A stretch of DNA of 38,242 bases from DRGT01 sp035685445 (GTDB lineage: Archaea; Thermoproteota; Nitrososphaeria; Nitrososphaerales; Nitrosopumilaceae): positions 1 through 38,242 of the forward strand of contig DASSAK010000023.1 in assembly GCA_035685445.1 (NCBI GenBank), written 5' to 3'. Numbering within the stretch: the first letter of the stretch is position 1; each line of letters starts with the position of its first letter. A program made the position numbers and the translations under genes. The notes under the pieces were generated by a model. It was not told where the DNA came from. It did not search any database and saw only the letters and a program-made list of their open reading frames with translations. Positions 8,772 through 17,861 of this stretch are shown in pieces.

Positions 8772-10370
8772 TTAGAATACTTCCTTTGGACGGTATTCAC
8801 CAAAAACTTCTCTGAAAGCGTTACTTATTTCCCCAGTTGTTGCATATGACTTTGCAGCAGTAAGAATAAAGGGCATAAGATTTTTTTCAGTTTCAGCGGC
8901 ACTTTTCATTGCGGACAATGCATCTTCAACTTTTTTATTGTCTCTTGATTGTCGTAATTTTTTCATCGCCTTTTTTTGCTGAATTTCTACAGATTCATCA
9001 ACTCTCAGTAATTCTTGTTTACCCTCATCCGCATCTTGAAATTTGTTCATGCCTACAATAATTCGCTGATTCTCATCAATTTCTTTTTTTAGCCGATATG
9101 CATTCTGCCTAATTTCGGACTGGAAAAATCCTTTTTCAATTGCTTTGATAGAACCTCCCATTTTTTCAACCTTTTTTAGGTATTTCCAGACACCATCCTC
9201 AATTTCATCACACAGCGTTTCAAGATAATAAGAACCTGCCATTGGATCAACTGTTTTTGTGATTCCACTTTCATGCGCAACAATTTGTTGGGTTCTTAGT
9301 GCAATTTTTGCAGATTCTTGTGTTGGTAGTGCCAATGCCTCATCTCTAGAGTTTGTATGCAAGGATTGCGTTCCCCCCAACACCGCAGCCATAGACTGGA
9401 TTGCAACTCTGACGATGTTGTTATCAGGCTGTTGTGCAGTTAGTGATTCACCACTAGTTTGTGTATGGAATTTTAGTTGAAGTGATTTTGGATTTTTTGC
9501 ATGGAATTTTTCTTTAAGAATTTTAGCGTAAACCTTTCTTGCTACTCTAAACTTTGCAACCTCTTCAAAAAATTCTATTGTACAGCAGAAAAAGAAGGAT
9601 AATCTTGGAGCAAAATCATCAATCTTCAAGCCTTGATCAAGACAAGTTTCAATGTACGCAATTGCATTTGCCAAAGTAAAAGCAACCTCTTGTGTTGCGG
9701 TAGCTCCTGCTTCTCTCATGTGATAGCCAGAAATTGAAACTGGGTACCATTGTGGAACCTTTTTTGCACAATATCCAATCATGTCACCAATAATTCTCAT
9801 TGATGGTTGTGGAGGATAAATGTACGTGTTTCGTGCAATGTATTCTTTGAGAATGTCATTCTGAGTTGTTCCACGTAATTGTTCACTAGAAAATCCTTGT
9901 GATTCACCAACTGCAATATAATATGATAACAATGTTGATGCTGTAGAATTTATTGTCATCGAGCTACTTACTTTACCTAAAGGAATTCCATCAAATGCAG
10001 TAAGCATGTCCTTAAGTGATGCAATAGATACTCCAACTTTGCCAACTTCTCCTTCTGCTTGTGGCGAATCAGGATCATATCCAATTTGTGTCGGCAAGTC
10101 AAATGCCATACTAAGTCCAGTCTGACCTTTTTCAAGCATGAATTTGAAACGCTGGTTTGTTAATTTTGCATCGCCAAATCCAGAATACTGACGCATTGTC
10201 CATAATCTATCACGATACATTCCCTCATGAATTCCACGAGTAAATGGATACTTGCCTGGTTCTTCTTTGTTTGATTTTTTTGGAGGTTTAAGATAAACAC
10301 GCTTTACTGGAATATTTGAATCTGTGACATACTGTTTTTCTTTTTTCGTTTCTTTTCGTTTTGTAACCAT
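8772..10370 (-). CDS. mcmA1: Methylmalonyl-CoA mutase, catalytic large subunit
   Basis: This is the substrate-binding TIM-barrel subunit of adenosylcobalamin-dependent methylmalonyl-CoA mutase, which converts (R)-methylmalonyl-CoA to succinyl-CoA. At 532 residues it has the catalytic barrel but no C-terminal cobalamin domain; that domain is encoded separately at 14352. Recognisable segments are PFTRGIH (substrate pocket), GLSMAFDLPTQ, and RIIGDMIGYC. The N terminus is a charged Lys-rich extension. It starts four bases after the meaB stop and abuts the epimerase gene, so the three are co-transcribed. Confidence 0.96.
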   Translation of the reverse strand: MVTKRKETKKEKQYVTDSNIPVKRVYLKPPKKSNKEEPGKYPFTRGIHEGMYRDRLWTMRQYSGFGDAKLTNQRFKFMLEKGQTGLSMAFDLPTQIGYDPDSPQAEGEVGKVGVSIASLKDMLTAFDGIPLGKVSSSMTINSTASTLLSYYIAVGESQGFSSEQLRGTTQNDILKEYIARNTYIYPPQPSMRIIGDMIGYCAKKVPQWYPVSISGYHMREAGATATQEVAFTLANAIAYIETCLDQGLKIDDFAPRLSFFFCCTIEFFEEVAKFRVARKVYAKILKEKFHAKNPKSLQLKFHTQTSGESLTAQQPDNNIVRVAIQSMAAVLGGTQSLHTNSRDEALALPTQESAKIALRTQQIVAHESGITKTVDPMAGSYYLETLCDEIEDGVWKYLKKVEKMGGSIKAIEKGFFQSEIRQNAYRLKKEIDENQRIIVGMNKFQDADEGKQELLRVDESVEIQQKKAMKKLRQSRDNKKVEDALSAMKSAAETEKNLMPFILTAAKSYATTGEISNAFREVFGEYRPKEVF

Positions 10371-10374
10371 ATGA

Positions 10375-11313
10375 TCACTTCACTAAAGATTTTGTAACCT
10401 TGTCTGCAGCCTCATAAGGGTCAATTTGTTTGGACTGAACTTTTTTTAGAAATTTTAAAAAGGATTTATCAGCGTCTAGCATAGAATCAACTTTTTCTTT
10501 CATATTATTTAAAACAATATCTTTGAGTTCTGATTCTAATCTTGATTGATCAAGTTCTTTTTTTGTTTTTTTCTTTTCTACCATAAGTTCTTTTAATTTT
10601 TTAGCAAACTCAGAGATTCCTTTGTTTTTCTTTACAGATGTTTTCAGAATTGTTGGGTTACTTTCAGCTGCGCCAATAAAATCCCTAACTGCATCATACA
10701 ATTGAGATGCTCCATCTAAATCACTTTTATTAATCAAATAGATATCCCCAATTTCAGTTAAGCCAGCTTTTATGGTTTGAATACTATCACCAGTGTTTGG
10801 ATTAAAAACTACAACTGTGATGTCAGATATTTTAGAAATTTCAACTTCAGTTTGACCCGCTCCAACACTTTCAATAATTATTGGATTAAATCCTGCATAT
10901 TCTAAAACACGTACACTATTTCGTATAGAACGCGAGATGGCACCTGTAGCACCTCTTGATGCAATACTCCGAATGTATGTACCAGTATCGGTTGATTCAG
11001 TCATTCTAACTCTATCACCAAGAATTGCACCACCAGTTACATGACTAGTTGGATCAATGGCCAAAACTGCAGGTTTTGTTTTTAGTTTTTGTAATGCATC
11101 CACAGTTTTGTTTATCAAAGAGCTTTTTCCTGCACCGGCAGGGCCAGTTATTCCAATTACAATAGAATTTCCAGAATTTTTAAAAATTTTTTTTAATAGA
11201 TTTCTAGTCTCCTTTGGGTCATTTTCTACCATAGAAATTGCCTTTGCAATAGCTCCTCGTTTTCCTTTTTTTAGATCAGAAATTAATGTCAAGTATAAAC
11301 TACCCTCTTTCAT
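10375..11313 (-). CDS. meaB: MeaB/ArgK-type G3E GTPase, chaperone of methylmalonyl-CoA mutase
   Basis: This is a G3E-family GTPase that loads and protects adenosylcobalamin in methylmalonyl-CoA mutase. It is 312 residues. It shows the Walker A GPAGAGKSS, a switch region with IDPTSHVTGGAILGDRVRM, ESVGAGQTEVEI (G3 region) and NKSD (G4). The name ArgK in databases reflects an old assignment as an arginine-transport kinase; position immediately before the mutase subunit supports the mutase role. The C terminus is a helical, Lys-rich dimerisation arm. Confidence 0.94.
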   Translation of the reverse strand: MKEGSLYLTLISDLKKGKRGAIAKAISMVENDPKETRNLLKKIFKNSGNSIVIGITGPAGAGKSSLINKTVDALQKLKTKPAVLAIDPTSHVTGGAILGDRVRMTESTDTGTYIRSIASRGATGAISRSIRNSVRVLEYAGFNPIIIESVGAGQTEVEISKISDITVVVFNPNTGDSIQTIKAGLTEIGDIYLINKSDLDGASQLYDAVRDFIGAAESNPTILKTSVKKNKGISEFAKKLKELMVEKKKTKKELDQSRLESELKDIVLNNMKEKVDSMLDADKSFLKFLKKVQSKQIDPYEAADKVTKSLVK

Positions 11314-11336
11314 CGGAAATAAATTCTTGCTTCATT

Positions 11337-11744
11337 TTACGGGCTAAAAATTATTTTGGGAGCTGGCTCTTTTTCCGAATGAATTTCTGTTTTTATTCCA
11401 ATCTGCCCGAATTCTTCGTGCTCAACATCTAATGTTATTGGATGAATTTTCCAACCATATTTTGGCGGAGCACTAAATTCAACTCTTTCAACAAAATTTG
11501 AGCTAGAAAATGATTTTTGAAAAGTCTCTTCCATTCCCAATATTTCAAGAACAACAGAGATTGTTTTTTGTGAATGATCCTTGTAGATAATTTCAACAAT
11601 TCCTTGGTTTTCATAATAGGTAGCATCCACATCAAAGGTTTGGGCAAATTGTTTATCATCGTATAAGATAGAATCAAACAAAAACAAAATTCCCAAAGCA
11701 GATATTGCTACAACAGAAATTATTGGGACAAATTTTCTTGCCAT
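11337..11744 (-). CDS. Membrane-anchored small protein of unknown function
   Basis: I do not recognise this family. It has an N-terminal hydrophobic segment (about residues 5-26, with two Arg/Lys before it) and then a roughly 110-residue exposed part rich in beta-strand-like sequence, charged and without cysteines. It looks like a single-pass membrane or signal-anchored protein facing outward. I chose the ATG at 11744 (MARKF), giving 135 residues; an in-frame TTG two codons upstream at 11750 is possible. It lies between the aminopeptidase and meaB with gaps of only about ten and 23 bases, so it is probably transcribed with them. Confidence 0.7.
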   Translation of the reverse strand: MARKFVPIISVVAISALGILFLFDSILYDDKQFAQTFDVDATYYENQGIVEIIYKDHSQKTISVVLEILGMEETFQKSFSSSNFVERVEFSAPPKYGWKIHPITLDVEHEEFGQIGIKTEIHSEKEPAPKIIFSP

Positions 11745-11753
11745 AATCAAATT

Positions 11754-14252
11754 TTAAATTTGAAAATCATATTCACTTCTAATTCTTTTTAATAATTTAG
11801 AGTGTATTTGTGCACGTTCTAAGGCTTGAGATAAGGTGTTTTCTGTACCAGGAGTAGGATTTTTCTTGAAAAAGTTTTTCACTTCACTAGTCATTGTATC
11901 ATCTGAAATCAAAGATACAGTTCCTACAACTCTGTTTAGCAGAGGATTACCATGACCTACTTTTTTGCTTAATTTTTTCCAATTTTGTTTTAACCATGGC
12001 CAAAGAATTTTTTTGCCATATGGATTTCCTGCAACTCTCATAATTGGTATATGCATATTTTGAGAACGAACTTCACTTGATTGTGAAAACTTTAGAGTCT
12101 GCAACAATAATTTCTCATCTTTGAAATAACACAATCCAGTTAGAAATCTAATTTTTTCTTCTTGTGATTTTGCTTTTTTATATAGTGAAATTAATTTTTT
12201 ATGAGTTTGTGCATTTCCATGCCAAGCAATTACAATGAAAATGGATTCTTGTAGGTCTGTAGGAATAGAATTAGGATTTTTTAGGTATTGTTGAAATTTG
12301 TTTTCTGCTTCAGATATTACCTCTTCGTCATCCATCTTTCCAAGCGCTGCAATACAATAACTACGCAAAAGTGCATCAGTGTTTTTTTCTCCTTTTTTTG
12401 GAGCCCATGTTAATCGTTCTAGAGTTTTTCTAAGGTAGTTTAACCCATATTCTCTAATTTCATGATTAAAGTCTTCAAAGAATGTGATAAAATAGAGAAA
12501 ATTTAGATTATTTGCAACATTCATTGATGGCAGATAATTGTCTTCTTCATTGTATGCATCCGAAAAATCAAGATAACTTCTTACAGGTTCATTTCCTGAA
12601 ACACATAACGCAAATAGATCATTTTGTATTGCCCACCTATCAATATGAGAAATTTCTTTGTTAATTATAGCGGTTTTAAGATCAAATAATGTATCTTCAT
12701 CATATTTTACACGATAAAATCCGTATCTTCCAAAATTAACTACACATAGTTCTTTAGATTTTATTTTATCAGATTTTTTTGTCATTAATTTTTTGACAGA
12801 TTCTTTTTTGAGACCTACTGAAATTGGAATTTTCCATGTGCCTTTTTTTGATTTTGAGGTAGGAAGCATGAGAAATCGTTCTTGCCTTAGTGACAGGGTT
12901 GAGTCTTTCTTTTCAACTGAAACTAGTGGAAAACCAACCTGTTTTATCCAGGAATGAACTACTTTGCGTACTGGCATTCGTGATGCTTTTCCTATTGCAT
13001 CCCACAAGTCATCACCAACTGCATTTTTGTACATGTGTTTTCTAAGATAGTGTTTTAGTCCTTTGCGAAAGTTTTTTTCTCCAACATAATTTTCCAACAT
13101 TCGTAAAACACATCCACCCTTATCATATGAAATTGCATCAAAAATTTCTCTTATTTCAGATGGGCTTTTTACAGCAACATCTATTGGATGCGAAGTTTTC
13201 AGTGCATCTAATCCCATAGATACATTCATTGCATCCTCAATGAATTGTTCCCAAGAATCCCATTCTGGATAAAATTTGTCCACAAACTTTGTAGCCATAA
13301 ATGTGGCAAAGCTTTCATTCAGCCAGAGATCATTCCACCACTTCATAGTAACCAAGTTTCCAAACCACTGGTGGGCAAGCTCGTGAGAGATTACTTCAGC
13401 AATTCTTTGTTTTGTTTGCGTTGAAGATGTTTTAGGATCATAGTGCAAAATAGCCTCTCGGAAGGTAATCGCACCCCAATTTTCCATTGCACCTGCAGCA
13501 AAATCAGGAACTGCAATCAAATCAAGTTTAGGAAAAGGGTATTTTATTCCAAAATAGTTTTCATATGCTCTAAGAAGTTTTTTGCCAAGATCAAGTGCAT
13601 ATGTTCCTTTTGTCTTATGTCCCCTTGTTGAAATAACTCTAACATCCACCTTTCCCATTTTACTTTTTAGAAACTCGAATTCGCCAACTCCAAGATAAAT
13701 AAGATAAGTTGACATCAATGGAGTTTTTCCAAATTTGTAAACTGTTTTTTTACCAGATTTTCTTTTTGATTTTACTGGCATGTTTGAAATGGCAGTATAT
13801 TTTGAATCGGTGATTATTGTAACATCAAATGTTGCTTTTGCTTCTGGATTATCCCAACACACAAAGGCTCGTCTTGCATCCGCTGCTTCAAATTGGGTTG
13901 TTGCAAGATATTTTGTCTTACCATTTTCTTTATACTGACTTCGATAAAATCCCAATAATCGGTCATTGAGAATTCCCGTGTAATCAAAATGAATTACTGC
14001 TTTACCTTTTATTTTTTGAGGAAGTTTTACATGAATTTGCTCTTTTTTTGCGTCTAATTTGATTTTGGGCTTTAGAGTTTTGTTTGCAGCACCCACTGTG
14101 CAATTTTTTATTTTGAGCTCCGCTGCATTCAGAATAATTGTATTTGTATATCCAGAAGAGTTGATTGTAAGAGATTCTTTTCCACGAAATGTGAAATTTT
14201 TGAAATTTGGTTCAAATTCGAGATCATAATTTATCGGTATGACTGGCTTCAC
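11754..14252 (-). CDS. M1 family zinc aminopeptidase (tricorn-interacting factor F2/F3 type)
   Basis: This is a gluzincin aminopeptidase that trims peptides, likely downstream of the proteasome. It is 832 residues. It has the exopeptidase GAMENWG motif and the zinc site HELAHQWFGN (His290, Glu291, His294) with the third ligand Glu313 in WLNESFATF. An N-terminal beta-saddle domain and a long helical C-terminal domain follow the family layout, and the length matches archaeal F2/F3 proteins. The start is GTG at 14250-14252. It is divergent from the mutase B12 subunit gene and the first gene of a run that continues into the methylmalonyl-CoA genes; a functional link is not evident. Confidence 0.95.
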   Translation of the reverse strand: MKPVIPINYDLEFEPNFKNFTFRGKESLTINSSGYTNTIILNAAELKIKNCTVGAANKTLKPKIKLDAKKEQIHVKLPQKIKGKAVIHFDYTGILNDRLLGFYRSQYKENGKTKYLATTQFEAADARRAFVCWDNPEAKATFDVTIITDSKYTAISNMPVKSKRKSGKKTVYKFGKTPLMSTYLIYLGVGEFEFLKSKMGKVDVRVISTRGHKTKGTYALDLGKKLLRAYENYFGIKYPFPKLDLIAVPDFAAGAMENWGAITFREAILHYDPKTSSTQTKQRIAEVISHELAHQWFGNLVTMKWWNDLWLNESFATFMATKFVDKFYPEWDSWEQFIEDAMNVSMGLDALKTSHPIDVAVKSPSEIREIFDAISYDKGGCVLRMLENYVGEKNFRKGLKHYLRKHMYKNAVGDDLWDAIGKASRMPVRKVVHSWIKQVGFPLVSVEKKDSTLSLRQERFLMLPTSKSKKGTWKIPISVGLKKESVKKLMTKKSDKIKSKELCVVNFGRYGFYRVKYDEDTLFDLKTAIINKEISHIDRWAIQNDLFALCVSGNEPVRSYLDFSDAYNEEDNYLPSMNVANNLNFLYFITFFEDFNHEIREYGLNYLRKTLERLTWAPKKGEKNTDALLRSYCIAALGKMDDEEVISEAENKFQQYLKNPNSIPTDLQESIFIVIAWHGNAQTHKKLISLYKKAKSQEEKIRFLTGLCYFKDEKLLLQTLKFSQSSEVRSQNMHIPIMRVAGNPYGKKILWPWLKQNWKKLSKKVGHGNPLLNRVVGTVSLISDDTMTSEVKNFFKKNPTPGTENTLSQALERAQIHSKLLKRIRSEYDFQI

Positions 14253-14324
14253 ATCTGGTGTACAATTTTATGGTTTTATGTAGATTTAGGTGTAAACTAA
14301 ACCTCAAGAAAATCAAATAAAGGA

Positions 14325-14330
14325 TTTAAA
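14325..14330 (+). promoter_or_regulatory. TATA-like box for the mutase B12-binding subunit gene
   Basis: TTTAAA is centred about 25 bases before the ATG at 14352. That spacing predicts a leaderless or near-leaderless mRNA and favours the ATG at 14352 over the internal one at 14364. Confidence 0.5.
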
Positions 14331-14351
14331 ATCATAATAGATCTAAGAAAA

Positions 14352-14774
14352 ATGAGACAAAAGATGGCAACCCGCAGAGTCAAGATTTTGGTGGCAAAAC
14401 TAGGGCTTGATGGCCACGATAGAGGAGCTTTAGTTCTATGTAGAGCATTTAGAGATGCAGGAATGGAGGTGATTTATTCTGGATTATTTGCAACGCCAGA
14501 AAGAATTGCTCAAATTGCAGAAGATGAGGATGTTGATGCTATTGCTATGAGTTTGCTCAATGGTGCACATGGCACACTATTTCCCAGAGTTGTAAAGGCT
14601 CTCAAAAAGAAAGGAATCAAAGATGTCCTTGTTCTTGGAGGAGGAGTTATTCCAGATGAGGATAAAAAGAAATTAGAAAAGGCAGGAATTGACGGTGTGT
14701 TTGGTCCTGGAACGCCGTTGCCAATAGTTATTGATCATATAACAAAGGGCGTAAAAAAGCTAAGAAAAATGTAG
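14352..14774 (+). CDS. mcmA2: Methylmalonyl-CoA mutase, cobalamin-binding small subunit
   Basis: This 140-residue protein is the Rossmann-type cobalamin-binding subunit that pairs with the large subunit at 8772-10370. It has the base-off/His-on motif DGHDRG (the Asp-x-His-x-x-Gly signature), then LLNGAHG and the GGGVIP loop that cradles the nucleotide tail. It is transcribed divergently from the aminopeptidase run that leads to the large subunit, so the two subunits come from separate promoters. The ATG at 14352 is favoured by the TATA-like box; an internal ATG at 14364 (MATRRVKIL) would also give a full domain. Confidence 0.95.
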   Translation: MRQKMATRRVKILVAKLGLDGHDRGALVLCRAFRDAGMEVIYSGLFATPERIAQIAEDEDVDAIAMSLLNGAHGTLFPRVVKALKKKGIKDVLVLGGGVIPDEDKKKLEKAGIDGVFGPGTPLPIVIDHITKGVKKLRKM

Positions 14775-14775
14775 T

Positions 14776-15774
14776 TTATTCTGTAGAATCAGGCCACATC
14801 ATTTTTCGCATTTGTTTTCCAACTTGTTCTATTTGATGTGAATCTATTTCTTTCATGTATCTATCAAAAGCATTTTTACCATTTTTTTGATATTCGCTAA
14901 TCCATTCTTCATTAAATGTTCCATTTTGAATTTCTTCTAGAACTTTTTTCATTCTTTGTTTTGTTTCTGCATTAATAACTACTGGACCTCTTGTCAATCC
15001 ACCATATCTTGCAGTTTCACTAACACGTCTCCACATTCCATTAATCCCATAACGTTGAATCATATCTACAATCAATTTTAATTCATGTAAAACTTCAAAA
15101 TATGCAATTTCTGGTTGATATCCCGCTTCAACTAGAGTTTCAAACGCATTTACTACCATTGATGCAGATCCGCCACAAAGATCAGCTTGCTCGCCAAACC
15201 AATCTGTTTCAACTTCTTCTTGAAAGGTTGTTTTGATAACACCTGCTCTTGTACTTCCAATTGCTTTTGCAATTCCCAGAGTTCTATCCCAAGCCTTTTT
15301 AGTAAAATCTTGATGAACCGCAACAATTGAGGGAGTTCCAAATCCTTGCTGGTATGTTTCGCGTACCTTTGAACCAGGGCCTTTTGGCGCAACCATAATT
15401 ATATCTACGTCATTTGGGGCTTCAATCCATTTCCAAAAAATGGCAGCTGCATGAGAAAATGATAATGCTTTTCCTTTGGAAAGATTAGGCTGAATCTCAT
15501 CTTTGTATACTTGAGCTTGAACCATATCAGGAATTAGAACATGAACAATGTCTGCTTCTTTTGTTGCGTCTGCAATCGACATAACTTTGTGTCCATCTGC
15601 TTGTGCTTTTTGCCAGCTAGAACCGCCTTCTTTTGCACCAATGATTACATTAAGACCAGAATCTTTCATGTTATTTGCTTGAGCATTTCCTTGAATTCCA
15701 TAGCCAAGTACTGCAATGGTTTCATTTTTTATTGGATCTAAACTTACATCATCGTCTTTCCATGTCTGTGCCAT
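14776..15774 (-). CDS. ilvC: Ketol-acid reductoisomerase
   Basis: This is a class I acetohydroxyacid isomeroreductase for valine, leucine and isoleucine synthesis; it uses NADPH and magnesium. At 332 residues it is the usual short form. It has the nucleotide loop GYGIQGNAQANN, the active-site segment around MVAPKGPGSKVRE, and the metal-binding helix with DLCGGSASMV and, later, EVLHELKLIVD. It is convergent with mcmA2, one base separating the stops. The start is ATG at 15774. Confidence 0.96.
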   Translation of the reverse strand: MAQTWKDDDVSLDPIKNETIAVLGYGIQGNAQANNMKDSGLNVIIGAKEGGSSWQKAQADGHKVMSIADATKEADIVHVLIPDMVQAQVYKDEIQPNLSKGKALSFSHAAAIFWKWIEAPNDVDIIMVAPKGPGSKVRETYQQGFGTPSIVAVHQDFTKKAWDRTLGIAKAIGSTRAGVIKTTFQEEVETDWFGEQADLCGGSASMVVNAFETLVEAGYQPEIAYFEVLHELKLIVDMIQRYGINGMWRRVSETARYGGLTRGPVVINAETKQRMKKVLEEIQNGTFNEEWISEYQKNGKNAFDRYMKEIDSHQIEQVGKQMRKMMWPDSTE

Positions 15775-15815
15775 GGATAGGCCTCAAATTATTGCAAATA
15801 AAAACCAACAGATGA

Positions 15816-15935
15816 TTATATTTTCATAATTTTATTACAAGAAAGGCATCGTACTTTGACATCACTATCTTCTAACCGTTCAAATTTTTTAGAACCACAT
15901 TTTGGACAAATTGGGCAAGCACGTAACTTTTTCAT
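15816..15935 (-). CDS. 39-residue zinc-ribbon microprotein
   Basis: This short frame reads MKKLRACPICPKCG, then a charged middle, then CLSCNK and a short tail ending in TAA. The spaced cysteine pairs (Cys7/10/13 and Cys30/33) are a compact zinc ribbon. It starts one base after the stop of the NMN adenylyltransferase gene on the same strand, so translational coupling is likely. The function is unknown; tiny zinc ribbons like this often bind RNA, DNA or partner enzymes. Confidence 0.7.
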   Translation of the reverse strand: MKKLRACPICPKCGSKKFERLEDSDVKVRCLSCNKIMKI

Positions 15936-15936
15936 T

Positions 15937-16467
15937 TTAATGTTCTGTGGGCTTTGTATCGCTTTGAGAAATTACTTTTAGTCTATTGACGCCATTGAGT
16001 TGGTTAATTATTTCTGAAACAGCTTTTGGGACATGGTTTTGCCAATCACCATCTTGAATAATCATTTTTCTAATGTGTGTGGCGTTGAATTTTTTTCTCT
16101 CAAGGAATTTTGGTTTAGCTACTTTAATTCCCGCATCTGCCAACAACATTTCAACATATTCATTACCACTATACACTTTATCAAATTTTGGGAGAGTTGT
16201 TTTAAGATATGATGCCCATGTTGCAATATTGAATTGATTTTCAATTGGAATGATAAAACATTTTGACATATCGATGCCTCCTTCAATTAATGATTTTTGA
16301 ATCATTTCAATTCTTTCACCAGCAGTAAATGGATCTTTTTCTAAATAATTGAATTGAGAACTAGTAATCGCAATAATTATTTCATCAGATTCTGAAAGAA
16401 TTTGTTTTACTAAATCCAAATGTCCTAAATGAAAAGGCTGAAATCTTCCCATCATTAAAGCGCGCAT
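15937..16467 (-). CDS. nadM: Archaeal nicotinamide-nucleotide adenylyltransferase
   Basis: This enzyme makes NAD from NMN and ATP. It is 176 residues and belongs to the archaeal NadM nucleotidyltransferase family. The N terminus has GRFQPFHLGH, the HxGH nucleotide-binding motif. ITSSQ follows, and the C-terminal adenylyl-transfer motif is THIRKMI. Together with the NAD synthetase at 24167 it covers the last NAD steps, though the two are not in one operon. The stop is followed one base later by the zinc-ribbon microprotein gene. The hydrophilic tail after INQLNGV is slightly longer than the core fold needs. Confidence 0.95.
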   Translation of the reverse strand: MRALMMGRFQPFHLGHLDLVKQILSESDEIIIAITSSQFNYLEKDPFTAGERIEMIQKSLIEGGIDMSKCFIIPIENQFNIATWASYLKTTLPKFDKVYSGNEYVEMLLADAGIKVAKPKFLERKKFNATHIRKMIIQDGDWQNHVPKAVSEIINQLNGVNRLKVISQSDTKPTEH

Positions 16468-16539
16468 ATCATCACTAAAGTTCTGATTTAATTAAATTAA
16501 TCTGATGATGTCAATGGTTAAAGAGCATTTTTAATTTCT

Positions 16540-16848
16540 CTATCCTTTTTCTAATCTACTACCATCCATTTCGCAGTAATCTTTGGCATCTGCGGGATAC
16601 TCTTTTTTGCATTTTGGACAAATATCCATTTGTTCTGCAAGAAGATCACCCCATTCAATTTGTTTACCACAAAGAGAACAAAATTTTGGAGTTTCTTTGT
16701 TTTTTTCTACAACTATGGTGTTTCCACAGTCGGTGCAAGAAAATACCTTACAAGCATTAAGATTTTCGATAACTTCAACCACATTATCAATAAAATAATC
16801 GGGATCAAATTCCTCTAAAGCCTCTCCTCCAAAAGGTTCTGGTTTCAT
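16540..16848 (-). CDS. Two-zinc-ribbon protein of unknown function
   Basis: This 102-residue protein begins with an acidic helix-like segment (about residues 1-35) and then has zinc-ribbon cysteines: CTDC (about 38-41) with CSLC (57-60), and CPKC (77-80) with a later Cys in YCEMDG. The first two pairs form one ribbon. The second looks like an incomplete ribbon with only three cysteines in clear view. I do not recognise a named family. It lies between nadM and the EF-Tu-like gene, all on the same strand, with gaps of about 65-75 bases. A nucleic-acid or translation role is only a guess from the neighbours. Confidence 0.75.
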   Translation of the reverse strand: MKPEPFGGEALEEFDPDYFIDNVVEVIENLNACKVFSCTDCGNTIVVEKNKETPKFCSLCGKQIEWGDLLAEQMDICPKCKKEYPADAKDYCEMDGSRLEKG

Positions 16849-16913
16849 AGATTTTTTGAAACTGATGAACTAAAATCTTAACAAGTTGGAGTCAACATTC
16901 TAATTTGTCAAAT

Positions 16914-17834
16914 TTACTTTATTGTTCCACTACCTAGAATTCTAATACTTGACGATTCTGGTTTTAGTATAACGCAAATGTCTTTTGGGTCACAAACTGC
17001 CGGTTTATCTAGTTTAAGTTTGACTGGATTTATGGAACTAAATTTTGCAGCTTTTATTTGCAAACCAATGCTTAAAAGACACATTTGGTTTTCTGAAATT
17101 TCTCCTTTATAGTATGGGGTTTGCTTAAAATTAATCTCAATTTCATCTTTAACTGGAATAGAATTATCTTCGCACAATACATCACCACGAGATACTTCTT
17201 CTGGCTTTACACCTTTTAGTGAAAGCCCAACTCTTGCAGGAGAAATTGCTTCTGATACATCATCATCATGCATTTGAATTGATTTTACCATGACTTCGAT
17301 TCTAGATGGTAAAAGTTGTAGGTTATCGTATTGCTTGACTTTTCCCGTAACAACTTTGCCAAGAACTACAGTTCCAACTCCTTTGACATCAAAGCAATGA
17401 TCAATTACGATTTTTGTTTTTCCTGTATTGGGCAGAGGAGGTAGTTTGTTTATCTCTTCTCTAAGCTTTGAGGATTCGACTTTTTTGTATCTCTCTACCA
17501 CGGTTCCTTTGATTAGTGATGACAGATTATTTTCATCAACATCATATGTATGACTCAAGAATCCTTCCTTTTTTTGTAATAAATCCAAGGCAACAATTTG
17601 TTCACCAACAAATTTGTCTAGCGTGCCTAGGTATAGAATTACATATTCTGCTAGATTAATTGCTTGAAATAAAGGTTGAATTTTATCTGAAAAACCGTTT
17701 GGTGCAACCCACGTTCTAATAATATCTGATTCTTTTTTGTCATATAATGTTAAATCAGTGACAGTTCCTTTCTTACCAAAATCATTGGCAATTGACTGTT
17801 CGCCAAGAACTACAAAGTTTATTGATTTTACCAT
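16914..17834 (-). CDS. EF-Tu/SelB-like translation factor homologue lacking the GTPase P-loop
   Basis: This 306-residue protein resembles SelB/EF-1A-type factors. The middle and C-terminal parts match EF-Tu domain 2 (about residues 140-225; DHCFDVKGVGTVVLGKV, then a conserved SPARVGLSLKGV and RGDVL) and a domain-3-like barrel. The first 135 residues should be the G domain, but I see no GxxxxGK[S/T] P-loop; the place where it belongs reads GEQSIANDFGKKGTV. No NKxD motif is evident either. It is therefore probably a non-GTPase paralogue that keeps the RNA- or ribosome-facing domains. The start is ATG at 17834, 27 bases downstream of the DsbA-like gene's stop on the same strand. Confidence 0.8.
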   Translation of the reverse strand: MVKSINFVVLGEQSIANDFGKKGTVTDLTLYDKKESDIIRTWVAPNGFSDKIQPLFQAINLAEYVILYLGTLDKFVGEQIVALDLLQKKEGFLSHTYDVDENNLSSLIKGTVVERYKKVESSKLREEINKLPPLPNTGKTKIVIDHCFDVKGVGTVVLGKVVTGKVKQYDNLQLLPSRIEVMVKSIQMHDDDVSEAISPARVGLSLKGVKPEEVSRGDVLCEDNSIPVKDEIEINFKQTPYYKGEISENQMCLLSIGLQIKAAKFSSINPVKLKLDKPAVCDPKDICVILKPESSSIRILGSGTIK

Positions 17835-17861
17835 TTGTTGGTTGGATTTTTTGTGGGTATT

